A stretch of DNA of 64,000 bases, from contig NZ_JAHFVL010000001.1 in the NCBI RefSeq assembly GCF_018599185.1, positions 434,001 through 498,000 of the forward strand, read 5' to 3'. The translations under genes were made by a program, and so were the position numbers. This stretch comes from Rhodanobacter sp. LX-99 (lineage in GTDB: Bacteria > Pseudomonadota > Gammaproteobacteria > Xanthomonadales > Rhodanobacteraceae). Shown piece after piece: positions 38,342-48,211 of this stretch. Position 1 is the first letter of the stretch. Every line of letters starts with the position of its first letter. The notes below the pieces were generated by a model. The model saw only the letters and a program-made list of their open reading frames with translations, did not search any database and was not told where the DNA came from.

Positions 38342-38495
38342 GGAGCGAACCACCGGACACAACGACATCACGAACTTCACCCGCGGAAAACGTCCACCAT
38401 AGCGGGCGCGGGGTTTCGACTCAACGCGCCACATCACGCCACGACGGCCTCGCCGTCTTGGCTACAATCGCTCGACCAGCAACGGACGGAACGCC

Positions 38496-39992
38496 ATGAC
38501 TGAGATCCTGATCGGCCGCAACGACAGCACCAGCGTCAACCTCGACCCGCATTACGGCAACCGCCACGGCATGATCGCCGGCGCCACCGGCACCGGCAAA
38601 TCGGTTTCGCTGATGGTGCTGGCCGAAGGCTTCTCGCGGCTGGGCGTGCCGTGCTTCCTGGCCGACGCCAAGGGCGACCTGGCGGGCCTCGCGATGGCCG
38701 CCGGCGAACCGGGCGACAAGCTCAAGGCGCGCCTGGCCAAGCTCAAGCTCGCCGACTGGAAAGCACAGGCCAACCCGGTGGTGTTCTGGGACATCTACGG
38801 CAAGCTCGGCCATCCGGTGCGCGCCACCATCAGCGAGATGGGCCCCACCCTGCTCGGCCGCGTGCTGGAATTGAACGACACCCAGGAAGGCGTGCTGGAG
38901 GTGGTGTTCAAGGCCGCCGACGACCAGGGCTGGCTGCTGCTCGACCTGGCCGACCTGCGCGCGCTGCTCGCCTACGCCGCCGACAACGCCAAGGCCATCT
39001 CGGCCCAGTACGGACTGATCAGTACCACCAGCATCGCGGCGATCCAGCGCGCGATCCTGAAACTCGAAGGCGACGGCGCCGACCAGTTCTTCGGCGAGCC
39101 GGCGCTGGAACTGGCCGACCTGATGCGCCAGGACATGAGCGGGCGCGGCATCATCAACGTGCTCGCCGCGGACCAGTTGATCATGAAGCCGCGGCTGTAC
39201 TCCACTTTTCTGCTGTGGTTGCTGTCCGAGCTGTTCGAGCAACTGCCCGAAGTGGGCGACCTCGACCAGCCGAAGATGGTGTTCTTCTTCGACGAGGCGC
39301 ACCTGCTGTTCGACGACGCCTCGCCGGCACTGCAGCAGCGGGTCGAACAGGTGGTGCGGCTGATCCGCTCCAAGGGCGTCGGCGTGTATTTCTGTTCGCA
39401 GAATCCGGACGACGTGCCCGGCGTGATCCTGGGCCAGCTCGGCAACCGCATCCAGCACGCGCTGCGCGCGTTCACCCCGCGCGACCAGAAGGCGGTGAAG
39501 GCGGCGGCGGAAACCTTCGTGACCAACCCGAAGCTCGACGTCACCGAGGCGATCACCAAGCTTGCCGTGGGCGAGGCGCTGGCTTCCACCCTTGCCAACG
39601 GCGGCGTGCCGACGCCGGTGGAACAGGTCCTGGTGACCGCGCCGTGCTGCCGCATCGGCGCGATCACCGACGCCGAGCGCACCACCATCCGCCAGCGCTC
39701 GCCGATCGGCGGCAAGTACGACACCGCCGTCAACCGCGAATCGGCCGCCGAGATGCTGGCCAAGCGCGCCAGCGACAAGGCCGCCGATGCGGCCACCGTG
39801 GCCGCCGACGCCCCCGCCAAGGACGCCGAGGCGGGCTGGAGCGGCGCCGTGCACGACGCGCTGTTCGGCACCAAGCGGCGCCAGGGCATGATCGAGACGA
39901 TGGGCAAGCAGATGGTGCGCACGGCGGGCAGCCAGCTCGGCCGGCAGATCCTGCGCGGCGTGCTGGGCGGCATCTTCGGCGGCAAGCGCTGA
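38496..39992 (+). CDS. HerA-like ATPase, DUF853 family (YjgR-like)
   Basis: A 498-residue AAA-type ATPase related to the HerA/FtsK group. Walker A is GATGTGKS at about residues 29-36 and Walker B is VFFFDEAHLLF at about 262-272; the C-terminal third (about 410-498) is alanine-rich with a glycine-rich tail. Relatives such as YjgR are soluble and of uncertain function, with DNA or protein translocation suggested by homology only. The downstream gene starts 12 bp after it. Confidence 0.86.
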   Translation: MTEILIGRNDSTSVNLDPHYGNRHGMIAGATGTGKSVSLMVLAEGFSRLGVPCFLADAKGDLAGLAMAAGEPGDKLKARLAKLKLADWKAQANPVVFWDIYGKLGHPVRATISEMGPTLLGRVLELNDTQEGVLEVVFKAADDQGWLLLDLADLRALLAYAADNAKAISAQYGLISTTSIAAIQRAILKLEGDGADQFFGEPALELADLMRQDMSGRGIINVLAADQLIMKPRLYSTFLLWLLSELFEQLPEVGDLDQPKMVFFFDEAHLLFDDASPALQQRVEQVVRLIRSKGVGVYFCSQNPDDVPGVILGQLGNRIQHALRAFTPRDQKAVKAAAETFVTNPKLDVTEAITKLAVGEALASTLANGGVPTPVEQVLVTAPCCRIGAITDAERTTIRQRSPIGGKYDTAVNRESAAEMLAKRASDKAADAATVAADAPAKDAEAGWSGAVHDALFGTKRRQGMIETMGKQMVRTAGSQLGRQILRGVLGGIFGGKR

Positions 39993-40004
39993 GCGCGCGA
40001 CGGC

Positions 40005-41255
40005 ATGCCTCGCGTTGAAACCGTCGCTGCCGACACGCCGTTCGGGGAACGCCTGAGAACAGGCCTCGGTTATCCGCTGCGCGGCGCGGCGCTGCCCACC
40101 TGCGTGGTCATCGCCTTGCTGCACTACGTCGGCTTGTTGCCCTCGTACCTCGGTGCCCTGGCCAGTGCGCTGGTGTGGGCCGCCACCTGGCGCTACGCCG
40201 CCGACTGCCTGCTGCATACGGCCCATGGCTACGCCGATCCGCCCGATGTCGGCAGCGACGGCAACGCTGCCAGCGGTTGGGGACTGACCGCGATCCATCT
40301 GCTGCTCGTCGCGCTCTGCGTGATCGCCATCGTGTTCTTTCCGCATCTGCTGTGGCCGGTGCTGATCCTGTCTGCACTGGCGCTGCCGGCGATCGACATG
40401 TCACTGGCGTTCGACGGCAACCTTACGCTGGCACTCAACCCGTTCAATTGGAAGCGCGTGATCGGCAGCTTCGGTGCGGCCTATCTGGTTCCCGTGGCGA
40501 TCAACCTGCTGCTGGGCGTGCTGATCGTGCTTGCCTCGATCAGCACCGCGCTGCTGCCGCGGCTGCTCGCGTTGCCGCTGTTTGCCTTCGCGTATACCTA
40601 CCTGATCGTGCTTGCCTTCCACCTGATGGGCGCGCTGATCCACCAGCGCCACGAGCGTTTCGGCATCGAACTGGAGGCCGAGAAACTCGTCGCAGCCTCC
40701 AACCAGGATGCCGACAGCCGCCTGCTCGACGAGGCGCGCCGGCTTGCCGTCGACGACCCGCTGGCGGCACTTCGGCAACTGGCCGCTCGCCTACGGGATC
40801 GCACCGCACCGGCACCCGTACACCAGCTTTATCGCGAACTGCTGCACCGGCAAGGCTTGCGCGACGACCTGCTGGTGCACGGCCAGATCTGGATCGCCGC
40901 GCTGATCGCGCAGAAGGAACCGCGCCGCGCGCTCGGCGTGCTGCAGGAATGCAGCGGCCTCGACGGCGGCTTCGTGCCGGACGACCCACGCACCTGCGGC
41001 GAGCTGGCCGATCTGGCCGCACGGCTGGGCATGAACCGGCTCGCGATCCAGCTGTGCCACGGCTATCTCGCGCACTGGCCGCGCGATCCGCAGGCGCCGC
41101 ACTATGGCCTGCTGGCCGCACGCCAGCTCGCCGCACACGCCGACCAGCACGCCGAGGCGACGGCATTGCTGGATCGGCTCGCGGCGGCCTGGCCCGACCA
41201 CCCGCTGCGCGCCGAGATCGACGCGCAGCGGCGACAGCCGGCCAACCCCGCGTGA
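40005..41255 (+). CDS. Multi-pass membrane protein with a TPR-like cytoplasmic part
   Basis: A 416-residue protein with about six membrane helices in its first half and a soluble helical second half from about residue 225, with repeats of roughly TPR spacing ([20 protein letters not shown]...). No family is recognised beyond this. Its stop overlaps the greB start as GTGA, so the two are translationally coupled; it follows the HerA-like gene closely. A membrane-associated complex role is an inference from the architecture. Confidence 0.6.
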   Translation: MPRVETVAADTPFGERLRTGLGYPLRGAALPTCVVIALLHYVGLLPSYLGALASALVWAATWRYAADCLLHTAHGYADPPDVGSDGNAASGWGLTAIHLLLVALCVIAIVFFPHLLWPVLILSALALPAIDMSLAFDGNLTLALNPFNWKRVIGSFGAAYLVPVAINLLLGVLIVLASISTALLPRLLALPLFAFAYTYLIVLAFHLMGALIHQRHERFGIELEAEKLVAASNQDADSRLLDEARRLAVDDPLAALRQLAARLRDRTAPAPVHQLYRELLHRQGLRDDLLVHGQIWIAALIAQKEPRRALGVLQECSGLDGGFVPDDPRTCGELADLAARLGMNRLAIQLCHGYLAHWPRDPQAPHYGLLAARQLAAHADQHAEATALLDRLAAAWPDHPLRAEIDAQRRQPANPA

Positions 41256-41758
41256 GTCGCTGGCGTCCACCCTCGCCCGGTTCCACCGCGATCATCACCC
41301 GCGAGGGTTTCGAGCGGCTGAAGGCCGAGCTCGACCACCTCTGGCACGTGCTGCGTCCGGAGGTGGTGAAGGCGCTTGCCGCGGCGGCGGCCGAAGGCGA
41401 CCGCTCGGAAAACGCCGAGTACACCTACCGCAAGAAGCAGCTCGGCGAAATCGACCGGCGCGCGCGTTATCTCAGCAAGCGGATTCCATCGCTGAAGGTG
41501 GCCGAAGGCGCACCGGGCGACCGCAGCATGGTGTTCTTCGGCGCCCACATAGAACTGGAGAACGTGGACACCGGCGAGATCCGCCGCTACCGCATCGTCG
41601 GCCCGGACGAGACCGACGCGAAACGCGGCTGGATCAGCATCGACTCGCCACTGGCGCGGGCGGTGCTGAAACGGCGCATCGATGACGAGTTCACTGCCGA
41701 ACTGCCGGGCGGGCCGGCGGAATTTGCCGTGCTTGCGGTGGACTACGAGGCGGACTGA
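41252..41758 (+). CDS. greB: Transcription elongation factor GreB
   Basis: Rescues backtracked RNA polymerase by stimulating transcript cleavage. The 168-residue protein starts at a GTG overlapping the upstream stop (GTGA). The N-terminal coiled coil holds [20 protein letters not shown], whose acidic loop carries the catalytic residues; the C-terminal FKBP-like domain ends in AVDYEAD. YTYRKK instead of the GreA-type YHAAKE supports GreB. Confidence 0.92.
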   Translation: MSRWRPPSPGSTAIITREGFERLKAELDHLWHVLRPEVVKALAAAAAEGDRSENAEYTYRKKQLGEIDRRARYLSKRIPSLKVAEGAPGDRSMVFFGAHIELENVDTGEIRRYRIVGPDETDAKRGWISIDSPLARAVLKRRIDDEFTAELPGGPAEFAVLAVDYEAD

Positions 41759-41800
41759 CAAGCCGTTGAAAGGACCGTCCTGCCCTTTTTCAGCACCCGG

Positions 41801-42841
41801 CTAACGCGGTGACAGCAGCTGCAGGGCGCGCCGGCGGTCCTGCTCGATTTGTGCCAGCCGGGCCTGCCGCGCCTGCGGCGTGACCCACTGGCCGTGCTCC
41901 GCCTGCTGCCGCAGCAGCGTGTACTGCATGTCCACGAAGGGCTCCAGTACGCGATTGTCTTCCGGCGCGAATCCGCCGAGATCGGGGATGCGGGCCAGCT
42001 TCGCCCGCTCGTGCACGCCGTCCTCACCGTGAGCCTTGCCGTAGCCGAGCAGGAACGCGGTCAACTTCTGGCGCAGCGACCGGGGCATACCGTCGCGGAT
42101 CACCAGCACCCCGGAAGGAATCAGCGGCGAACGCCAGATCACCCGAAGCTGCTCCGCCTCGCGCGGGAAGTTGCGACGGAACAGGTCCATGTCCGGATTG
42201 TTGCTGCTGGCCACGTCCGCCTCGCGGTTGACCACCGCCAGCAGGTTGCTCTGATGGTCACCCACCCGCACGCTGTTGAAGAACGTGTCGGAATTGAGGC
42301 CGTGCGGCGCGAACACATAGGCCTCCGGCGCGGTGTAACCGGTGACCGACAGGTGTTCGCTGCGGGCGTAACGCCAACCGCTACCGGGCGTGGCCAGCAG
42401 GTCGTCGAGATGGCGGATGGGGCTGTCGGAGCGCACTACCAGCATGGCCACGTTGCCCTTGGCGCCGTCGTTGCGCACGAACTGGGCGAACACCTGCATG
42501 TGCTGGTGCGTCACCGCCTCGACCGCCAGCTTGCCGGAGAGGAAAGCGATGTCCACCCGCTGCGCGCCGATCGCATTGGAAAGGCCGGCGTAGCTGCCCA
42601 CCGATACGGTGGTCACCGGATGCCCCAGTCGCTTCTGCAGGTCGTCCAGCAGCGGGCGCCACTGCTCCAGCGATTCGGCCGCACTGCCGATCGGCAGGAT
42701 GCCGAAGCGGATTGGCGCCGCCTGGCCGTCCCCCTTGTTTCCCGCCGCCGCGCTGCCGGCGCACAGCAACGCCGCAACGGCGATCACCGCCAGGCAGCGA
42801 CTGCGATGTCCATGGCGCCACCGAGATCCTGCGATGCCCAA
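41801..42841 (-). CDS. PhnD-like phosphate/phosphonate ABC-type periplasmic binding protein
   Basis: Exported binding protein of 346 residues of the PhnD/transferrin-like group. The fold start is IRFGILPIGSAAESLEQWRPLL, and IAFLSGKLAVEAV and EADVASSNNPDMD are typical substrate-pocket strands. No ATG serves this frame; TTG 42841 is the best start because AGGGAG lies nine bases upstream and the product opens with a basic n-region and a hydrophobic signal segment. The TRANSPORT genes phnC/E are absent nearby, so it may be a sensor or orphan component. The substrate is not known. Confidence 0.72.
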   Translation of the reverse strand: MGIAGSRWRHGHRSRCLAVIAVAALLCAGSAAAGNKGDGQAAPIRFGILPIGSAAESLEQWRPLLDDLQKRLGHPVTTVSVGSYAGLSNAIGAQRVDIAFLSGKLAVEAVTHQHMQVFAQFVRNDGAKGNVAMLVVRSDSPIRHLDDLLATPGSGWRYARSEHLSVTGYTAPEAYVFAPHGLNSDTFFNSVRVGDHQSNLLAVVNREADVASSNNPDMDLFRRNFPREAEQLRVIWRSPLIPSGVLVIRDGMPRSLRQKLTAFLLGYGKAHGEDGVHERAKLARIPDLGGFAPEDNRVLEPFVDMQYTLLRQQAEHGQWVTPQARQARLAQIEQDRRRALQLLSPR

Positions 42842-42920
42842 ATGTCTGTGCTCCCTGACTCGCGCCGATGTCACGTATATAGTCGTGATCGCCGATCGGA
42901 GCAAGGTCCGGCCTGTCCGC

Positions 42921-43724
42921 TCAGGAAACCGGGGATGGCGGCGGGTATTCACGTCCGGCGCGGCGTGGCTGGTAGCAGACGGCACTGCGATGGAAGGCCT
43001 CGTCGGCATTGTCGGGATGCCAGCCCGGAATGCCCGACAACGGCAGCGGCCGCAGTTCCAGCGGGTCGAGCAGCACGCGGCCTGCGTCGATCGCGGCGGC
43101 ACAGCACGCCGCCAGGTCGGCGTCGCCGCCTGTCCGGAACACCAGCGCCTTGCCCACCAGCAGCTTGCCCGGGTTCAGCGCCAGCTCCAGCAGGGCATGG
43201 CCGAACAGTTCCAGCCGGATCGAGCCGTCCAGCCACGCCTGCCGCCGGCGCCAGAACAGTCCATGCCAGTCGTGCGCATCCCACAGCGCCAGCAGCGCGG
43301 GGTCGCGCACGGCAACGATCACGCCGGCCTCGTCGAAGTGGGTCAGTGCGTACTGCGCGCGCGAGCGCAGCTTCGGCCCCATGCGGGCGATCTCGGCCAT
43401 CTGGCGCCGGTTCAGTGCCTGCTTCAACGCCGGATGGCGCAGCCACGCCAGCGCATTCAGCAGGTCGTGCCAGTTGCCTGCGCGAGTGGCGATCTGGCCG
43501 CATTCGGCAATGCGCTGCTCATAGTGCCGGCCATCGGCCAGCAGGACCGGCGTCTGCGCCACGAAGCGCTGGATCATGCCTGCGGGCAGGCGGCGGTTGA
43601 GCTCGTCGATCGACGGCCATGCCGTGCCTTCGAGCAGGTCGGCGTACTCGCGCCACGCCGCCAGCGGCGGCCGGCCGAATACCGCCGGGTCGACCGTACC
43701 TCGGGCCGGCGCAATGTATTTCAT
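42921..43724 (-). CDS. DUF3025-family protein
   Basis: A 267-residue cytoplasmic protein beginning MKYIAPARGTVDPAVFGRP. The DUF3025 core has GNWHDLLNALAWLRHPALKQALNRRQ, then FDEAGVIVAV, and ends with PLPLSGIPGWHPDNADEAF. No signal peptide or membrane segment is seen. Its function is not known in the family. It sits between the binding-protein gene and rimO, all on the minus strand. Confidence 0.82.
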   Translation of the reverse strand: MKYIAPARGTVDPAVFGRPPLAAWREYADLLEGTAWPSIDELNRRLPAGMIQRFVAQTPVLLADGRHYEQRIAECGQIATRAGNWHDLLNALAWLRHPALKQALNRRQMAEIARMGPKLRSRAQYALTHFDEAGVIVAVRDPALLALWDAHDWHGLFWRRRQAWLDGSIRLELFGHALLELALNPGKLLVGKALVFRTGGDADLAACCAAAIDAGRVLLDPLELRPLPLSGIPGWHPDNADEAFHRSAVCYQPRRAGREYPPPSPVS

Positions 43725-43818
43725 GCGCTCGTCCTTGAGTGCGGCGACCCGCAGATCATCATGGCATGCACTCCGCGCTTCGCATCGACGCCGGAAGCGT
43801 CCATCCACGGCCGCACTC

Positions 43819-45156
43819 TCAAATGATCTTCAGCCCGGGATGTGCCAGGCGCGCGGTAAGGTCATGCTCGCTGGCGGATTCGACCACCACCTCGACGAAC
43901 TGGCCCGGCTTCAGCGACTGGCCGTCGGCGATCAGCACGCTGCCGTCGATCTCCGGCGCATCGGCGGCCGAGCGCGCCACCGCGCCGTCGGCACCGGCCT
44001 CGTCCACCAGCACCTTGATCGCGCGACCGATCTTGCGCCGCAGCTTCGCGGCGGAGATTTCCGCCTGCACCGCCATGAACTGCTCCAGGCGGTCTTCCTT
44101 CAATTCCTCGGAGACCGGGTCGGGCAGCTCGTTCGCCTTCGCGCCGTCCACCGGCGAATAGGCGAATGCGCCGACGCGATCGAGCTCGGCCTCGCGCAGG
44201 AAATCCAGCAGTTCCTCGAACTCCGCATCCGTCTCGCCGGGGAAGCCGACGATGAAGGTGCTGCGGATGGTCAGGTCCGGCACTTGAGCGCGCCAGTTCC
44301 GGATGCGCTCCAGGGTCTTGTCGATGTTGCCCGGCCGCTTCATCAGCTTCAGGATGCGCGGGCTGGCGTGCTGGAACGGGATGTCGAGGTACGGCAGAAT
44401 TTTCCCTTCCGCCATCAATGGCATCACCTCGTCCACGTGCGGGTAGGGGTAGACGTAGTGCAGCCGCGTCCATACGCCGAGTTCGGACAGGCCTTCGCAC
44501 AACTCGGTCATGCGCGTGCGGTACGCCTTGCCGCGCCACTCGCGCTCGGCATATTTCAGGTCCACGCCATAGGCGCTGGTGTCCTGCGAGATCACCAGCA
44601 GCTCCTTCACGCCGCCCTTGACCAGCCGCTCGGCCTCCAGCAGCACTTCGTCGACCGGGCGCGACACCAGGTTGCCGCGCATCGACGGGATGATGCAGAA
44701 GCTGCAGCGGTGGTTGCAGCCCTCGGAAATCTTCAGGTAGGCGTAGTGCTTCGGGGTCAGCTTGACGCCCGTGTCCGGCACGATGTCCAGGAAGCGGTTG
44801 CGCTGCGGCGGCAGCGCGGCGTGCACGGCGCCCATCACGCTGGCGTAGTCCTGCGGGCCGCTGATCGACAACACGTCCGGATAGGCCTCGCGGATCAGTG
44901 CCTCGCGCTTGCCCAGGCAGCCGGTGACGATAACCTTGCCGTTCTCGTGCAGGGCGGTGCCGATCGAGTCCAGCGACTCCTGCACCGCCGCGTCGATGAA
45001 GCCGCAGGTATTCACCACCACGGCATCGGCGGCGCCGTAGCTGGGCACGATCTCGTAGCCCTCGACCTTGAGCTGGGTCAGGATGCGCTCGGAGTCGACC
45101 AGCGCCTTGGGGCAACCGAGGCTGACGAAGCCGATCTTGTGTGCGGTCTGGGACAT
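43819..45156 (-). CDS. rimO: Ribosomal protein uS12 methylthiotransferase
   Basis: Radical-SAM enzyme of 445 residues that methylthiolates an aspartate of ribosomal protein S12. The N-terminal cluster-binding cysteines lie in [24 protein letters not shown] and VTGCLGKRE; the radical-SAM motif CNHRCSFC is at about residues 146-153; a TRAM domain ends the protein. [14 protein letters not shown] fixes the start inside a longer open frame. Confidence 0.95.
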   Translation of the reverse strand: MSQTAHKIGFVSLGCPKALVDSERILTQLKVEGYEIVPSYGAADAVVVNTCGFIDAAVQESLDSIGTALHENGKVIVTGCLGKREALIREAYPDVLSISGPQDYASVMGAVHAALPPQRNRFLDIVPDTGVKLTPKHYAYLKISEGCNHRCSFCIIPSMRGNLVSRPVDEVLLEAERLVKGGVKELLVISQDTSAYGVDLKYAEREWRGKAYRTRMTELCEGLSELGVWTRLHYVYPYPHVDEVMPLMAEGKILPYLDIPFQHASPRILKLMKRPGNIDKTLERIRNWRAQVPDLTIRSTFIVGFPGETDAEFEELLDFLREAELDRVGAFAYSPVDGAKANELPDPVSEELKEDRLEQFMAVQAEISAAKLRRKIGRAIKVLVDEAGADGAVARSAADAPEIDGSVLIADGQSLKPGQFVEVVVESASEHDLTARLAHPGLKII

Positions 45157-45261
45157 GGAGGGCGCTGCCGGGAACATGCGGAGTAACCGCCGATTATACG
45201 GCAGTGCGGCCCAGCCACCGGCGCGGCTAGACTTCACGCCATCCCCAAGCCGGAGCCAGCC

Positions 45262-45930
45262 ATGGGCCAGCACATCAACATTCCCACTACCCGCACCCAG
45301 TGCATCGGCGGCTACCTTGCCCAGCCGCAGGGCAAGCCGAAAGGTGGCATCGTGGTGATCCAGGAAATCTTCGGCGTCACCGCGCACATCCGCCATGTGG
45401 CCGACCGCTTCGCCGAGCACGGCTATACCGCGATCGCGCCGGCGTTCTTCGATCACCTGGAAAGCGGCGTGGAACTGGGTTACGACCAGGTCGGCGCCAA
45501 CAAGGGCAAGCAGCTGGTGAACGAGCTGGGGCTGGAGCGGGCGCTGGAGGACGTCGCCAGTGCCGCCGAGTCGATCGCTTCGGCCGGAAAGATCGGCACC
45601 GTCGGCTACTGCTGGGGCGGCACGGTGGCCCTGCTGGCGGCGCTGCGCCTGGGCCTGCCCTCGGTGAGTTATTACGGCGCGCGCAACCTGCCGTTTCTGC
45701 ACGAGACGCCGCAGGCACCGGTGATGTTCCACTTCGGCGAGAAGGACCACAGCATCACGCCGGAGATGGTGGCGAAGCATCGCGAGGCGCTACCGCAGAT
45801 GGATGTGTTCACCTATCCGGCCGACCACGCCTTCAACCGCGACGGCAGCGCCCCCTACCACGAGGCCAGCGCAAAGCTGGCGCTGCAGCGCACGCTGGCC
45901 TTCTTCGACCGCCACCTGGCCGGCGCATGA
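45262..45930 (+). CDS. Dienelactone hydrolase family protein
   Basis: Alpha/beta-hydrolase of 222 residues with a cysteine nucleophile. The nucleophile elbow is [14 protein letters not shown] (cysteine near residue 115), the acid is probably in FGEKDHSI, and the histidine is in [10 protein letters not shown]. The N-terminal [19 protein letters not shown] is typical. The substrate could be a dienelactone or an unrelated small ester; there is no aromatic-degradation operon here. It overlaps the HIT gene by ATGA. Confidence 0.9.
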   Translation: MGQHINIPTTRTQCIGGYLAQPQGKPKGGIVVIQEIFGVTAHIRHVADRFAEHGYTAIAPAFFDHLESGVELGYDQVGANKGKQLVNELGLERALEDVASAAESIASAGKIGTVGYCWGGTVALLAALRLGLPSVSYYGARNLPFLHETPQAPVMFHFGEKDHSITPEMVAKHREALPQMDVFTYPADHAFNRDGSAPYHEASAKLALQRTLAFFDRHLAGA

Positions 45931-46361
45931 ACGCGGCCGGCTTCGCGCTCGATCCCCGACTCGCGGCGGATACCCGCCCGGTCGCGTCGCTGCCGCTGTG
46001 CGACGTGTTGCTGATGAACGACGCGCGCTACCCGTGGCTGATCCTGGTGCCGCGCCGCGCCGGCCTGGTCGAGATCGCCGACCTGCACGACGACGAACAG
46101 GCCGTGCTGTGGCAAGAGGTGGGTCACGCCGCCGCCGCCCTGCGCGCGGTCGCTCCCTGCGACAAACTCAACCTCGGCGCCCTGGGCAATATCGTGCGCC
46201 AGCTGCACGTGCATGTGGTCGCACGGGTCGAGGGCGATGCGGCATGGCCGGGGCCGGTATGGGGCCATGGCCAGGCCGCGGCCTATGGCGACGGCCAGGC
46301 GAGGCAGCTGATCGCAGCGCTGCAACGGCAACTGGCCGCCCCGAGCGCGTCCGATACGTAA
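45927..46361 (+). CDS. HIT-domain protein
   Basis: A 144-residue histidine-triad hydrolase/transferase-like protein. The triad reads QLHVHVVAR, so the first histidine of HxHxH is replaced by glutamine while the catalytic middle histidine and the next are kept. KLNLGALGNIVRQ precedes it as expected. The substrate is likely an adenylated or other nucleotide-linked compound, which is known only for the family. It overlaps the dienelactone hydrolase gene by four bases. Confidence 0.85.
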   Translation: MNAAGFALDPRLAADTRPVASLPLCDVLLMNDARYPWLILVPRRAGLVEIADLHDDEQAVLWQEVGHAAAALRAVAPCDKLNLGALGNIVRQLHVHVVARVEGDAAWPGPVWGHGQAAAYGDGQARQLIAALQRQLAAPSASDT

Positions 46362-46390
46362 AGGGCCCGCGAATTTCTTCGCGAGCCCTT
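46361..46390. terminator. Hairpin between converging genes
   Basis: AAGGGCCCGCGAA and TTCGCGAGCCCTT form a 13-bp stem with one mismatch around a short TTTC loop, between the HIT gene and the lipoprotein gene transcribed towards it. It can serve both directions; each flank gives a short A/T tract. Confidence 0.6.
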
Positions 46391-46410
46391 CGATGCATAC
46401 CGTCCCGCCA

Positions 46411-46908
46411 TCAGTGCTGCTGTGTCGGATCGCCGTAAGTGCTGTCGGCCGCCGACTTGCCTCTCTGCTCGTCGTTCATCTGCACCGGTGCGCGATAGTC
46501 CTCCAGCCTGCGGGCCTTGGTGGCTACCGGATTGATCTTCTTCAGCGTGCCATCATCGTCGTAGTACACGGTGAAGCCATAGTCGAGCTGCATGCGCGCC
46601 ATGTACTGCAGATGCTGCTTGCGCACCTTCGAGTCATCGCTGCGCTCCAGCAACACGGTCTTCGGCAGCTTGCCCTGATCCTTCAGATAGGCGAAATGGC
46701 TGCCGGTATCCAGCGCGGACAGCACGGCACCATCCACCAGGAACTGGCCACTCTTGTAGGCCTTGATGACCGTGTCGAACTGGCCTTGGGCCTGGGCGGC
46801 GCTGATCTCATCCTTGGTGCTGCCGCGATGGCAGCCGGCCAGCACCAGCAGGCTGCCCAGCATGGCTGCCGCGGCCGCACGGGTAAGCAGGGGCGAAAAA
46901 CGGATCAT
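46411..46908 (-). CDS. Small lipoprotein of unknown function
   Basis: A 165-residue exported protein. The start at 46908 gives a lipoprotein signal with LLVLAGC (acylated cysteine near residue 26). The rest is charged and partly helical (QLDYGFTVYYDDDGTLKKI, then a basic C-terminal tail). No family is recognised. It lies alone between the HIT gene and dcd. Confidence 0.7.
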   Translation of the reverse strand: MIRFSPLLTRAAAAAMLGSLLVLAGCHRGSTKDEISAAQAQGQFDTVIKAYKSGQFLVDGAVLSALDTGSHFAYLKDQGKLPKTVLLERSDDSKVRKQHLQYMARMQLDYGFTVYYDDDGTLKKINPVATKARRLEDYRAPVQMNDEQRGKSAADSTYGDPTQQH

Positions 46909-47004
46909 CTGTGTCTCCTGGAAAACATGTCGGTGCACCAGGCGGAGTGTAGCGCCCGGCCGTGATCATGAGCAGCACTGGACGCCACCCGTTCAGGGGC
47001 GCGA

Positions 47005-47571
47005 TCAGGTGCGCGGCAACGTCACGCCCTGCTGGCCCTGGTACTTGCCGCCGCGGTCCTTGTAGCTGGTTTCGCATTCCTCGTCGGATTCGAGGAACAG
47101 CATCTGCGCCACGCCCTCGTTGGCGTAGATTTTTGCGGGCAGCGGCGTGGTGTTGGAGAACTCCAGCGTCACATGGCCTTCCCACTCCGGCTCCAGCGGG
47201 GTCACGTTGACGATGATGCCGCAGCGCGCATAGGTGCTCTTGCCGAGGCAGATGGTGAGCACCTTGCGCGGGATGCGGAAGTACTCGACCGTGCGCGCCA
47301 GCGCGAACGAGTTCGGCGGGATGATGCACACGTCCGCCTCCACGTCGACGAAGCTGGTCGGGTCGAACGATTTCGGATCGACGATGGTCGAGTTGATGTT
47401 GGTGAAGATCTTGAACTCGCGCGCGCAGCGCACGTCGTAGCCGTAGCTGGAGGTGCCGTAGGAAATCAGCTTGGTGTCGTCGCGCAACTTCACCTGGCCC
47501 GGCTCGAACGGCTCAATCATGCCGTGGCTCTCGGCCATGCGACGAATCCACTTGTCGGGTTTGATGCTCAC
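47005..47571 (-). CDS. dcd: dCTP deaminase
   Basis: Deaminates dCTP to dUTP, feeding dTMP synthesis. The 188-residue trimeric-fold protein starts at a GTG with a GGAG site upstream, beginning [21 protein letters not shown]. The catalytic region is [22 protein letters not shown], holding the nucleophile-positioning glutamate, and GVAQMLFLE ends it. The fixed length of the family supports the GTG start over a long upstream extension. Confidence 0.95.
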   Translation of the reverse strand: MSIKPDKWIRRMAESHGMIEPFEPGQVKLRDDTKLISYGTSSYGYDVRCAREFKIFTNINSTIVDPKSFDPTSFVDVEADVCIIPPNSFALARTVEYFRIPRKVLTICLGKSTYARCGIIVNVTPLEPEWEGHVTLEFSNTTPLPAKIYANEGVAQMLFLESDEECETSYKDRGGKYQGQQGVTLPRT

Positions 47572-47665
47572 GTGAACTCCGGTCGGTAGCGATGTCGCCC
47601 GGTCCGGCCAGGCGCAAAGCGGCAAAAATACATGGTCGGGACGCTGCCGCGCCAGCCGGGCGGCT

Positions 47666-48211
47666 TCACGCCACCGGCAAAGCCTCGGCCAGGACATCCA
47701 GCGCAGCCCGCAATTCCGCACAACGTTCCGCGCTGGCCAGCACCTGCGCGGCGCTGCAGCCGGCCCCCGGCAACGCCACCAGCACCGGCTGCGCCGCCAG
47801 CAACTGCGCGGACATGGTGACCAGGATCTCGGCCAGCGCTTCCTGCGCATGGTACGAACCGCGCGCGGCCGTGTTCAGCAGCAGCACCGGCTTGCCCGGG
47901 AATTCCAGGCTGCCGACCAGCCAGTCGAGCAGGTTCTTGAACGCTCCGGGCACGCCATGCGCATACTCGGGACAGGCGATCAGCAAGGCATCCGCGCGAC
48001 CGACGGCTTCGCGCAAGGCCAATACCGACGCGGGCACGCCCACCGTCTCGTCGTCGGGATTGAACAGCGGCAAGGCACCGAGCCCTTCGTACAATTCGAG
48101 GCCGATCGTCGGCGGCGCAAGTTGCCTCGCCGCCTGCAGCGCCGCCGTGTTCGACGATACCCGGCGCAGGCTGCCGGACAGGCACAGCACGCGCTGCGCC
48201 GGCGCCGTCAT
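47666..48211 (-). CDS. NADPH-dependent FMN reductase family protein
   Basis: Flavodoxin-fold oxidoreductase of 181 residues. The FMN phosphate loop is [15 protein letters not shown] near the N-terminus, and [19 protein letters not shown] is the second flavin-binding segment. It would reduce FMN, quinones or other small substrates with NAD(P)H; the partner is unknown. Its start overlaps the apbC stop by ATGA. Confidence 0.88.
   Translation of the reverse strand: MTAPAQRVLCLSGSLRRVSSNTAALQAARQLAPPTIGLELYEGLGALPLFNPDDETVGVPASVLALREAVGRADALLIACPEYAHGVPGAFKNLLDWLVGSLEFPGKPVLLLNTAARGSYHAQEALAEILVTMSAQLLAAQPVLVALPGAGCSAAQVLASAERCAELRAALDVLAEALPVA

Noticed and set aside
42871..42888. Imperfect inverted repeat TCACG...CGTGA upstream of the PhnD-like gene
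   Set aside because: Arms of only five bases around an AT stretch; could be chance and no promoter is clear around it.
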